A DNA stretch of 7,953 nt, from contig CALRHY010000029.1 of assembly GCA_943359495.1 (NCBI GenBank), positions 1 through 7,953 of the forward strand. Reading direction: 5' to 3'. Made by a program: the position numbers and the translations under genes. Position 1 is the stretch's first letter, and every line of letters starts with the position of its first letter. Below the pieces are notes generated by a model that saw only the letters and a program-made list of their open reading frames with translations, did no database searches and was not told the DNA's origin. This DNA comes from Candidatus Uhrbacteria bacterium RIFOXYB12_FULL_58_10 (GTDB lineage: Bacteria; Patescibacteriota; Patescibacteriia; 2-12-FULL-57-11). Of this stretch, positions 1 through 6,355 are shown piece after piece.

Positions 1-55
1 TCAGCCCTGCAGCAAGCACTTGTCCGCGCGGCGATGGTCTTTTTGCCGTAGTCAT
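1..55 (-). CDS. Start of a further pilus-operon gene (partial, runs off the left edge)
   Basis: An ATG at 55-53 opens a frame with no stop up to the window edge, giving 18 codons that read MTTAKRPSPRGQVLAAGL. It starts 10 bases after the stop of the PilW-like prepilin gene, in the same direction, so it is probably the next gene of the pilus operon. The basic, Pro-rich start followed by 'RGQVLAAGL' resembles the short charged leader and hydrophobic onset of pilin-like or PilX-like proteins. Too little is visible to see a Glu at +5 or a full membrane helix. No Shine-Dalgarno lies upstream; the bases before the ATG are TCCTCTTTTC. That it is a real gene is likely from position. Its identity as a pilin-like protein is only inferred. 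Confidence 0.5.
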   Translation of the reverse strand, partial: MTTAKRPSPRGQVLAAGL

Positions 56-65
56 GAAAAGAGGA

Positions 66-653
66 TTATTGGTTTTCAAGCCGCACGATGGTTTGGAGCG
101 GCGCACGGATGCGTGTCGTCCCATCAAGCGCTGTTGTTTCGAGATAAAACTCGACGCCTGTTGCGAGTGCTGGTGTGCTCGTATTGTAGCGGACAGCAAA
201 GGTGTCGACAAAGCGGGCGATAGTCGCTTTGCCCGTTTGGCGGACGCTGCCGGAGGCAGCCTGCGTCTCTTGGATGAGAAGCGTCGGGTCGGTTGTGTCT
301 TTGCGGAAGCCGATGTAATCAGTTCCACTCAGGACAACACCTTGGGCATCGATCGGTGGCAGGGAAAAAGCTACTTGTTGGTTGGATGTGTTGTACGTAG
401 AACCGGCAATCGTGGCGGTTGCCAGTACTGCATTTGCTCCTTTTGCCGCTTCACGCAGCGGCTCCATACCGAGTGCTGCTGCTTTATGGAGATCTGCGCG
501 GATTTGTTCACGTCGCGCCAGACGCAAGATGCTGATAGAAATTTCTGCAGCAGTCATGGCAATGATGGCAAAAAGCGCGATGCTGGCCATCATTTCAATG
601 TAGCCGACACCACGCTGGTCATGCAGTCGCAGTTTGTTTTGCGTGTACGCCAT
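66..653 (-). CDS. PilW-like type IV prepilin (minor pilin candidate)
   Basis: A 195-residue prepilin. The leader of 15 residues ends in 'QRG', followed by mature 'VGYIEMMASIALFAII': the prepilin peptidase site falls after Gly15, and Glu20 is the +5 glutamate typical of type IV pilins. The hydrophobic helix (about 16-45) should anchor the protein in the inner membrane before assembly and pack in the fibre core. Residues 46-75 continue as a charged helix; the remainder is a Ser/Thr-rich globular part with beta-like stretches. No cysteine is present, so there is no disulfide-bonded D-region. Length and the variable C-terminus fit a PilW-type minor pilin better than a major PilA, but the family assignment is by N-terminus and context only. 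The start is 2 bases after the stop of the upstream prepilin (TAG-AT-ATG), so translation is probably coupled. There is no Shine-Dalgarno. Confidence 0.85.
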   Translation of the reverse strand: MAYTQNKLRLHDQRGVGYIEMMASIALFAIIAMTAAEISISILRLARREQIRADLHKAAALGMEPLREAAKGANAVLATATIAGSTYNTSNQQVAFSLPPIDAQGVVLSGTDYIGFRKDTTDPTLLIQETQAASGSVRQTGKATIARFVDTFAVRYNTSTPALATGVEFYLETTALDGTTRIRAPLQTIVRLENQ

Positions 654-655
654 AT

Positions 656-1627
656 CTATTGGTAATCAGTCGTACTGACCGAACGGACACCACGTGATTC
701 CGTCCATTGGACGGTTGTTGCAATTCGCGCAAGCGTTCCGCCCGTTGTTGGGCGGTCAACGGTCACGCTGATCGAACCGTTGGGCAGGCTGTCGCCACCA
801 AGCGATCGCCAGACTGCCGGCGTTTCGCCAACCGTGTCCGTATCAAAATTCCATGCGCCGGTTGCATCGCCAGAGACACTGGCAGTATCAAAAGAAACCG
901 TTCCATTTCCGAGAAGTACCAAAGCGCTTTCTCCGCTGCTCCAGGTGCTGTCTGTCACAGTGGTCAGTGTACTGCTGTTTTCGATGATGCTGAGCGAACT
1001 GCCGGATCCGGTGACAGCAATCTGTACCCAGGTGTTTGGGTTGTGGATGCGAGAGAGACTATAGAGCGTGGTCGCAACACCATCTTGCAGTCGTTCAAAG
1101 ACGAGGGTTGTTGCGTCAACGCGCAACCGATACCCATTGCCGAGATCGCGCGCACGGAAGAGGATTCCTGCTTTCCAGCCACTTGGAAAAATGGTCGGTG
1201 TCAGCAGAGAAATACTCGTCGTCCCATTGCTAAAGGGTGAACTAGGGAAGCGTGCAGCTGCTGTCGTCCCAAGCAGTGCTGGGGAAGAGGAAGTGACCGT
1301 GAAGACTCGGGACAGGGAGGGTGCGCTATTGTTTGTCTGCACTGCCCACTGGCCGCGGTGTTCGACAAAACCGATTGCTGGTGCGTTGGTGCGGTTGGTG
1401 AGTGCGGCTGTGGGGAGGAATTGTGCGGCGACGGTTGCGCCCTCGGCAAGTGCAACAGCTTGCGTGGTGTGCCAGCTGCTGTTCCTGAGACGCACCGCGC
1501 CGGCCGCAACACCAAAGACGGCGACGCTCGCGCCAAGTAGGGCAATCAGCACGAGGATTTCCGGCAAAGAAAAACCAAGGGGCCGTACATCTGGTCGATG
1601 TGTCCTAAAAACTTTCGGACAGTGCAT
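656..1627 (-). CDS. PilV-like type IV prepilin with an inserted ConA/LamG-like domain
   Basis: A 323-residue prepilin from the ATG at 1627. Upstream in-frame codons allow a TTG start at 1669, but that would lie deeper in pilC and give an unneeded longer leader. An 18-residue basic leader ends 'RPLG' and is followed by 'FSLPEILVLIALLG': cleavage after Gly18, Glu23 at +5. The membrane helix spans about 19-46. Residues 56-112 look like a PilV-type body, with a helix and then 'GQWAV' and 'SRVFTV' strands. Residues about 138-256 read like a concanavalin A/LamG-type sandwich: 'AGILFRARDLGNGYRLRV', 'WVQIAVTGSGSSLSI', 'VSFDTASVSG'. The C-terminus (about 285-323, 'ARIATTVQWTESRG') resumes a typical pilin end. 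Such domains in other proteins bind glycans or proteins, so an adhesive tip pilin is inferred. It overlaps pilC by 23 bases and lacks a Shine-Dalgarno. The only Cys is in the leader. Confidence 0.82.
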   Translation of the reverse strand: MHCPKVFRTHRPDVRPLGFSLPEILVLIALLGASVAVFGVAAGAVRLRNSSWHTTQAVALAEGATVAAQFLPTAALTNRTNAPAIGFVEHRGQWAVQTNNSAPSLSRVFTVTSSSPALLGTTAAARFPSSPFSNGTTSISLLTPTIFPSGWKAGILFRARDLGNGYRLRVDATTLVFERLQDGVATTLYSLSRIHNPNTWVQIAVTGSGSSLSIIENSSTLTTVTDSTWSSGESALVLLGNGTVSFDTASVSGDATGAWNFDTDTVGETPAVWRSLGGDSLPNGSISVTVDRPTTGGTLARIATTVQWTESRGVRSVSTTDYQ

Positions 1628-2705
1628 AAATAGGCGAAATGATGGCGACAGCAATGCCGCCGACCGCAACGCCGAGCGTCAAGACGAGGACTGGTTCAAT
1701 AATCTGGGTCATGTTCGAGAGCGTGTCGTCCACTTGGCTTTCGTAGTACACCGCAAGTTCGCCGAGCATTTCATCGAGCTGGCCAGCTTGTTCGCCGACG
1801 GCCGCCATCTGCGTCACAATGGATGGGAAAAGGTGTGGGTGTTGGGCTAACGCATCACCAATGCTGGCACCACGATTCACCGCAGTCGTTGTTGCGAAGA
1901 GTGCTTCTTGAAAATGAACATTGCTCAGCACGCGGCCGGTGTTCGTAAGCGCGTCTTGGATAGGAATGCCCGTTCGTAATAAGGTTGAGAGTGTCCGTGT
2001 CATGCGTGCTAAGTTGATTTTTCGGACAATCGGGCCAAGGATCCAAGCGCGGAGAAACAGGGTGTGCATGAGCCGTTTTCCGAAGGGCGTCTTGATGAAA
2101 AAATGCAGTGCAATCATGGTAGCGACGAGTGCGATCCCGACGACAAGGCCATGCTCGGTGACGAGTCCGGAAACCGCGAGAAGGATGCGTGTTGGAAGTG
2201 GTAGCGGTGTTTTGATATCTTTAAAGATCTCGAGGATTTTTGGAACGACAAAGATCATCATGCCGACCGAAATGACTCCTGTTGCTGAAAGGATGACGCA
2301 GGGGTACATCAACGCACCGCGGATTTTTGCGCGCAATGTGAGGTCTTTCTTCATCTGGTTCACGAGTGCGGTCAGTGCGCCATCGAGCGTGCCGGAAATT
2401 TCGCCAATGCGCATCATGTTGGTCATGAGTGGTGTAAAAGCAGGGAAACGTTCCATGGCCACAGCCAAGGTTTCGCCGCGTTCGACGCGTAAGGCAATAT
2501 CTTCGAGGATGGCTTTCCAACGGCGGTTGGTTGTCTGTGTGACGAGCGTGTGGAATGCTTGGTTGTAGGAAAGGCCGGCGTGGATCATCACCCGCAAGTT
2601 GTCGAAAAAAAACACCATGTCCGCAAGCGGAACACCGCGGCGCGGAAACCATTTGGGAAGCCGAGATTTTTTTATTGGAATGGCTGTGGTGGACGGAGTG
2701 GGCAT
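1605..2705 (-). CDS. pilC: Type IV pilus inner-membrane platform protein PilC (GspF family)
   Basis: A 366-residue platform protein of the PilC/GspF family, which sits in the inner membrane and couples the cytoplasmic ATPase to pilin insertion or removal. Two repeated T2SSF domains are visible. The first is at about 32-155 with the signature 'GEISGTLDGAL' (101-111); the second is at about 232-356 with 'GEQAGQLDEML' (304-314). Hydrophobic segments lie near 134-155, 185-204 and 336-356, the usual three-helix pattern. The protein is somewhat shorter than the roughly 400 residues common in Proteobacteria because its N-terminal region before the first domain is only about 30 basic residues. The frame is open further upstream inside pilB (to 2939), but that part is shadow sequence. 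The ATG at 2705 lies 8 bases after the pilB stop and begins a plausible protein. No Shine-Dalgarno is seen. The 3' end overlaps the next gene by 23 bases. Confidence 0.95.
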   Translation of the reverse strand: MPTPSTTAIPIKKSRLPKWFPRRGVPLADMVFFFDNLRVMIHAGLSYNQAFHTLVTQTTNRRWKAILEDIALRVERGETLAVAMERFPAFTPLMTNMMRIGEISGTLDGALTALVNQMKKDLTLRAKIRGALMYPCVILSATGVISVGMMIFVVPKILEIFKDIKTPLPLPTRILLAVSGLVTEHGLVVGIALVATMIALHFFIKTPFGKRLMHTLFLRAWILGPIVRKINLARMTRTLSTLLRTGIPIQDALTNTGRVLSNVHFQEALFATTTAVNRGASIGDALAQHPHLFPSIVTQMAAVGEQAGQLDEMLGELAVYYESQVDDTLSNMTQIIEPVLVLTLGVAVGGIAVAIISPIYALSESF

Positions 2706-2713
2706 GGAAAAGA

Positions 2714-4441
2714 TTAGTCTTTGGTCACACGGAAGACTTCGGCGAGTGTGGTGATGCCGCTTACTGCTTTGACCAAGCCGTCGTGGAACATCGTGCGCAT
2801 GCCATGGGCTGCGGCGTGGGCGCGGATTTCTTCGGCCGGCGCATGGCGAGCGATGAGTGCACCGAGGTCTGGGGTAATTGCCAGCGCTTCGTAGATACCG
2901 ACGCGGCCACGGTAGCCTTCGTTGCCACAAGAACGGCAACCGGCGCCTTTGCTCAGTGTGAGTCCGCTCAGTGCGGTGCTTTTTGGTAACAGTTTTTCTT
3001 TGACCAAATCGCGTAGCAATCCATCAGTCACGCCGCGCGATCGTAGTTCATCGAGTTCGGTTGGCGAAACAGGGTATGGTGCTGTACATTCTTTGCAGAT
3101 TTTTCGCACCAGGCGCTGAGCGATGATGGCGTTTGTCGTATATGCGATGAGGAACGGCGCAATACCAAAGTCCTCAAGACGGGAGAGCGCACCGACGGCA
3201 TCATTCGTGTGGAGTGTCGAAATGACGAGGTGGCCGGTCAGTGCGGCATTGGCAGCGATTTCGGCCGTTTCGGTATCACGGATTTCCCCGACCATGATGA
3301 CGTTCGGATCTTGGCGCAGGATCGAACGCAGACCGTTGGCAAAGGTGTAGCCGATGCGCGGGTTGATCTGGCTTTGGTTCACGCCCTGCATGCGGTATTC
3401 GATCGGATCCTCGACGGTAATGACGTTGACCCCCGGAGTGTTTACGAGTGCAAGTAGGGAATAGAGAGTCGTCGTTTTTCCGCTGCCGGTCGGACCAGTA
3501 ACGTAGAGGATGCCGTGCGGTTTTTGGATGGATTGTTCAAGCAGTGTGCGCGGGCCTGGTGGTAACCCAAGCGCTTCAAGCGTCAGTGCTTTGGCTGTTT
3601 CCGAAAGCAGACGCATGACGATTTTTTCGCCATCATAGACAGGTAGAATGGAAACGCGAATAGCGAATTTGAATTCGGGCGTTTCGATAGTGAAACGGCC
3701 ATCTTGCGGCAAGCGGTGTTCGTCGAGTTTGAGGTTGGCTAAAATTTTAATGCGGGCAATGATACCGTCTTGTGCCGGTTTTGGGAGCGTCATCATTGGT
3801 CGGAGGACACCGTCGATGCGATAGCGGACGGTCACCTCTTTTTCTTCTGGCTCAATGTGAATGTCTGAGGCGTTTTCATACATCGCATGTTCGAGCAGCG
3901 AATCAACGATGCGGACAATCGGAATATTTTCTGCCAGCTGTTTCAAATCCTTCTCCGTTTCTATAGGTGTCTTTTTTGTTGGTCGCACGGCAAGATCTTC
4001 GAATTCCGCAGTCAAACTGCGGCGATAGGATTTGAGGGCTGCAGCAATTCCTGTTGGCGTGGTGAGAAATATTTTGACCGCAAGTCCGGTTTTTCTCCGA
4101 ATAAATTCAATGGTCTGCAAATCTTCTGGTTCTGTGGTTGCGACAAGGACTGCGTTGGCTGTTTTTTCAAACGGGATCATTTTATGCCCGCTAGCGATCG
4201 GTTCCGGAATAATAAAAAGCACGTCTTTATTCAAGACTTGCTGGGTCATTTCAACAAAGGGGATGCCAAGCAATCGCGCGATTTCACGGTAGAGTTCTTC
4301 TTCGGAAACCGTTCCGGAGGCAAGGAGCGCTTGCTCGAGCGGGATATGTTCTTTGCGCGCACGCACGGTCGCTGCATTCAGTGCTGATGCAGAAACTGTT
4401 TTTGCGTAGCGAAGCAATTTGGTGAGGTGTACGCTCGTCAT
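2714..4441 (-). CDS. pilB: Type IV pilus assembly ATPase PilB (GspE/PilB family)
   Basis: A 575-residue cytoplasmic hexameric motor ATPase that drives pilus extension by working on PilC. An N-terminal GspE/MshEN-type domain covers about 1-145. The catalytic part follows, with Walker A GPTGSGKTTT (316-325), Asp box 'ITVEDPIEYR' (341-350), Walker B 'VIMVGEIRD' (381-389) and His box 'STLHTND' (408-414). Four cysteines in two CxxC pairs, C449/C452 and C502/C505, form the zinc-binding site typical of PilB/GspE and absent from the retraction ATPase PilT. All key residues are present, so it should be active. Length is normal for the family. It is the first gene of the pilus unit, 36 bases downstream of an extended -10 box, and is followed by pilC after 8 bases. 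No pilT, pilM-Q or pilD is in the window. No Shine-Dalgarno precedes the ATG. Confidence 0.97.
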   Translation of the reverse strand: MTSVHLTKLLRYAKTVSASALNAATVRARKEHIPLEQALLASGTVSEEELYREIARLLGIPFVEMTQQVLNKDVLFIIPEPIASGHKMIPFEKTANAVLVATTEPEDLQTIEFIRRKTGLAVKIFLTTPTGIAAALKSYRRSLTAEFEDLAVRPTKKTPIETEKDLKQLAENIPIVRIVDSLLEHAMYENASDIHIEPEEKEVTVRYRIDGVLRPMMTLPKPAQDGIIARIKILANLKLDEHRLPQDGRFTIETPEFKFAIRVSILPVYDGEKIVMRLLSETAKALTLEALGLPPGPRTLLEQSIQKPHGILYVTGPTGSGKTTTLYSLLALVNTPGVNVITVEDPIEYRMQGVNQSQINPRIGYTFANGLRSILRQDPNVIMVGEIRDTETAEIAANAALTGHLVISTLHTNDAVGALSRLEDFGIAPFLIAYTTNAIIAQRLVRKICKECTAPYPVSPTELDELRSRGVTDGLLRDLVKEKLLPKSTALSGLTLSKGAGCRSCGNEGYRGRVGIYEALAITPDLGALIARHAPAEEIRAHAAAHGMRTMFHDGLVKAVSGITTLAEVFRVTKD

Positions 4442-4476
4442 ACCAAAGAACGCTGAAATGCTTTTTTCTTTATTTT

Positions 4477-4485
4477 ATTATAGCA
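4477..4485 (-). promoter_or_regulatory. Extended -10 promoter for the pil operon
   Basis: On the minus strand the sequence TGCTATAAT (4485-4477) is a perfect TATAAT with the TGn extension. It lies 36 bases upstream of the pilB ATG and downstream of the terminator of the preceding gene. At the normal 16-18 base spacing there is no good -35 box (ACCAAC or similar), consistent with an extended -10 type promoter. Transcription would start near 4470, leaving a short AT-rich 5' leader of about 30 bases. The match and position are seen directly; activity is inferred. Confidence 0.72.
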
Positions 4486-4529
4486 TGTTTCGCACGTCAG
4501 TTGGTATTACATAGGTTCTGTAATAGTGC

Positions 4530-4560
4530 AAAAAAACATCCCGTATCCGGGATGTTTTTT
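4530..4560 (-). terminator. Intrinsic terminator after the surface-protein gene
   Basis: A perfect inverted repeat: CATCCCG (4537-4543), loop TATC, CGGGATG (4548-4554), flanked by A runs on one side and T runs on the other, so the stem can extend to 13 pairs. Read on the minus strand it is a GC hairpin followed by seven T, starting 19 bases after the stop of the 591-residue surface protein. The flanking A/T tracts make it look functional on both strands, but no plus-strand gene converges here, so the minus-strand role is the relevant one. It separates the oxidoreductase/surface-protein unit from the pil operon. Confidence 0.9.
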
Positions 4561-4579
4561 CGTTTGACGCTTGTTGCAG

Positions 4580-6355
4580 CTAGTACAAGATCGGGCCCGA
4601 TTCGACAAACTCGTACGCGGTTGAGGGAATTGCGTTGAGTTGTTGGATAAGGTCTGGCCAATATGCCCATGCAGAATTCGGTCCGCTGGAACCGTTTGGG
4701 TAGAGGACTGATTGTCCATTGTCGACTACGAAGAGCCCATATTTTTTCATCGTGTTTGCAATGATTCTGGACTGTCCATACAAGCTCGATATGTCATAGC
4801 TTGCTTTAAGACGTAGACGCGCACCCATAGGCGGATATGCGGTGTTCGACGGCTTTGTTGTCGCACTGACAAACGATGTTGCTGGTGCGATATAGGCTGC
4901 CTGCGTTCTTGGGATGGAGAAGGCGAGCGCGTGATTGATTGTTCCGTTGATGGGATCACTGGCGATGGCAGCGGCCATTTCTTCGTATTTCGCCAAGCCA
5001 ACGAACATGGGCATACCGGATGCGGTGTCGGTTGCTGTTTTTGCGACGTGTGATGGGGCGTTGGTTTTGAAATCGTAGACGCCAGCAGAATCTGCCTGCC
5101 AATGCCAGCTGATACCTTGGAATTGTGTCACGTCGTTCGTGGAGAGCGCTGTGCCGTCGCTATCTTTGATGCGGTGGGCATGGAACAGTTCGTACAAGAT
5201 GCAGGAGTCGGTATCCACGACCCACACATGGCGGTCACTGCCGATACCACTGTAGTTCCCTGTGGTGACGTTTATGTTTTCAATTTCCGCGTCATCCGGA
5301 ATCGGCATCGGGCGCGGCACGCCATTTTGGTACATGGCACTTTTTTGGCAGTATTTCACTCCGGGCGTGCATTGAATGATGACTTTCGGTTGGGCACTCG
5401 TCACACGTGAACCGACTGGGTTGTTAAACGCATTGTGTGTTTTGGTGTAATCTTGTTGGAATGTCTGGCTCCAGCCACTGTTCATCGCATGGACTGCATT
5501 TCCAGAAATATCCGTGTTCCAGGGATTGTCGCTCGGATAGATTTGGCAGTTGCCAAGTTTTGATGCGCCACTTGTCGGCGTTACGATCGAAGCCACACCG
5601 ACAGAACCACCAACAATTGATGTGGGTGTGTTCGTCCCAGTGAGTGGAACATTCGTATTCGCCGGAACATTCGTGTTGGTGTTTGCGTTGACGTTTACAT
5701 TCGCATTCACATTGGTATTTGCATTGACGTTGGTGTTCGTGTTTGCAGGAACGTTTGTGTTGGTATTGGTGGTCGGGACCGTGTTTGTATTGCTGTTCGT
5801 ATTTGTTGCGCCTGTCGTGCACAGATTCTGATCAAACGTTTTTGTCGTCGTATCTACAACATAGTCAGCACTTTTCGTAATTGCCGTACTGACGGTGTAA
5901 TTGACGAAAAATGCATCAGAAAGATCATCAACCAAGCCGTGCCAGCCAGCACCAAAGGTTTGTGTTGCTGCCGTTTCGCTTGCAATGCCATGGAGGACGC
6001 CACATTTGCTGACCGCGTAGACCTTGGGATCACTGCTGATTTTGACCAGTCTACCGCTTGGTTTGTAGGTGACGTTGCCACGGAGATGATAGCTTGCCAT
6101 TTCTGTTGAAGAAATGGTTTTGACACCAAGAAAATCTTTGTACCAAGAGTAAAAGATTTTTTCATTGGGAAAGGCATAGCGTTCACCTTGCCAGATAAAG
6201 TAGACCGCAGAACTCGTTGCTGTTTTAGCCAGGCTGCCGTTCGCGAGCGACGCGTTCGCAGTTCCGTGCCAAAGCAATATGCTGGCAATTCCGCCCACAA
6301 GCAGTGTCACAACGAGCGTGGCGGAGACAATATGGTGCGATTTTTGTTTTTTCAT
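4580..6355 (-). CDS. Large secreted or surface protein: N-terminal Patescibacteria-style domain, Asn/Thr linker, C-terminal domain of unknown function
   Basis: A 591-residue exported protein of unknown function. Residues 1-8 are basic and 9-29 hydrophobic (signal peptide or signal anchor; 'TANA' at 32-35 is a possible cleavage site). Residues about 50-165 form a domain with 'VYFIWQGERYAFPNEK', 'VKISSDPKVYAV' and 'DDLSDAFFVNY', which I recall from Patescibacteria envelope proteins. Residues 184-245 are a flexible alternating Asn linker. Residues about 268-585 form a domain with 'YPSDNPWN' (273-280), 'DRHVWVVD' (374-381), 'LYELF' (387-391), 'NHALAFSIPRT' (474-484), 'PPMGARLRLKASYDIS' (508-523) and 'YGLFVVDNG' (539-547). 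It resembles unnamed secreted proteins of other bacteria. Six cysteines (118, 179, 270, 329, 336, 385) could form disulfides outside the cell. It starts in an ATGA overlap with the oxidoreductase gene and ends before a terminator. Conserved His, Asp and Trp residues hint at an enzyme or binding role, but none is shown. Confidence 0.9.
   Translation of the reverse strand: MKKQKSHHIVSATLVVTLLVGGIASILLWHGTANASLANGSLAKTATSSAVYFIWQGERYAFPNEKIFYSWYKDFLGVKTISSTEMASYHLRGNVTYKPSGRLVKISSDPKVYAVSKCGVLHGIASETAATQTFGAGWHGLVDDLSDAFFVNYTVSTAITKSADYVVDTTTKTFDQNLCTTGATNTNSNTNTVPTTNTNTNVPANTNTNVNANTNVNANVNVNANTNTNVPANTNVPLTGTNTPTSIVGGSVGVASIVTPTSGASKLGNCQIYPSDNPWNTDISGNAVHAMNSGWSQTFQQDYTKTHNAFNNPVGSRVTSAQPKVIIQCTPGVKYCQKSAMYQNGVPRPMPIPDDAEIENINVTTGNYSGIGSDRHVWVVDTDSCILYELFHAHRIKDSDGTALSTNDVTQFQGISWHWQADSAGVYDFKTNAPSHVAKTATDTASGMPMFVGLAKYEEMAAAIASDPINGTINHALAFSIPRTQAAYIAPATSFVSATTKPSNTAYPPMGARLRLKASYDISSLYGQSRIIANTMKKYGLFVVDNGQSVLYPNGSSGPNSAWAYWPDLIQQLNAIPSTAYEFVESGPILY
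5621..5806 (-). repeat. Degenerate tandem hexanucleotide tract encoding a Thr-Asn/Val-Asn linker
   Basis: This stretch encodes residues 184-245 of the surface protein, where Asn falls at nearly every second position (23 Asn in 62 residues), alternating with Thr, Val, Ala and Ser. The block TNTNVPANTN occurs twice (198-207 and 226-235). At DNA level it is an imperfect array of AAYACN-like hexamers, rich in A and C on the coding strand and so G/T-rich on the plus strand. Third positions vary, so it is an old or selected array and not a fresh expansion. As protein it is a low-complexity spacer between two folded domains. Confidence 0.88.

Noticed and set aside
54..665. A 203-codon open frame on the plus strand
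   Set aside because: It lies opposite the prepilin gene, which has a clear leader, +5 Glu and operon spacing. The plus-strand product is rich in Cys and Arg with no recognisable domain, typical of antisense shadow.
1068..1850. A 260-codon open frame on the plus strand
   Set aside because: It runs opposite both the PilV-like prepilin and the end of pilC, crosses their boundary, and encodes a low-complexity Ala/Arg/Val product. Both opposing genes have strong family evidence.
1921..2568. A 215-codon open frame on the plus strand
   Set aside because: It is antisense to the conserved T2SSF domains of pilC and shows Ser/Arg/Met-rich shadow composition.
2706..2939. An N-terminal extension of pilC by 78 codons
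   Set aside because: This part overlaps the conserved 3' end of pilB in another frame and is an Arg/Pro/His-rich shadow. The ATG at 2705, just after the pilB stop, gives a normal operon arrangement.
4491..4496. CTGACG as a -35 box for the pil promoter
   Set aside because: It is only 12 bases from the TATAAT, too close for a normal sigma-70 spacing. The extended -10 is the better explanation.
5621..5806. Possible CRISPR or non-coding tandem repeat
   Set aside because: There are no spacers or long identical repeats. The periodicity is a hexamer in frame with the surface-protein gene and is explained by the Asn-rich linker.
6352..6355. UGA recoding (as Gly, known in some Patescibacteria)
   Set aside because: The TGA at 6354-6352 ends the oxidoreductase exactly at the next start codon, and no gene here needs in-frame UGA readthrough.
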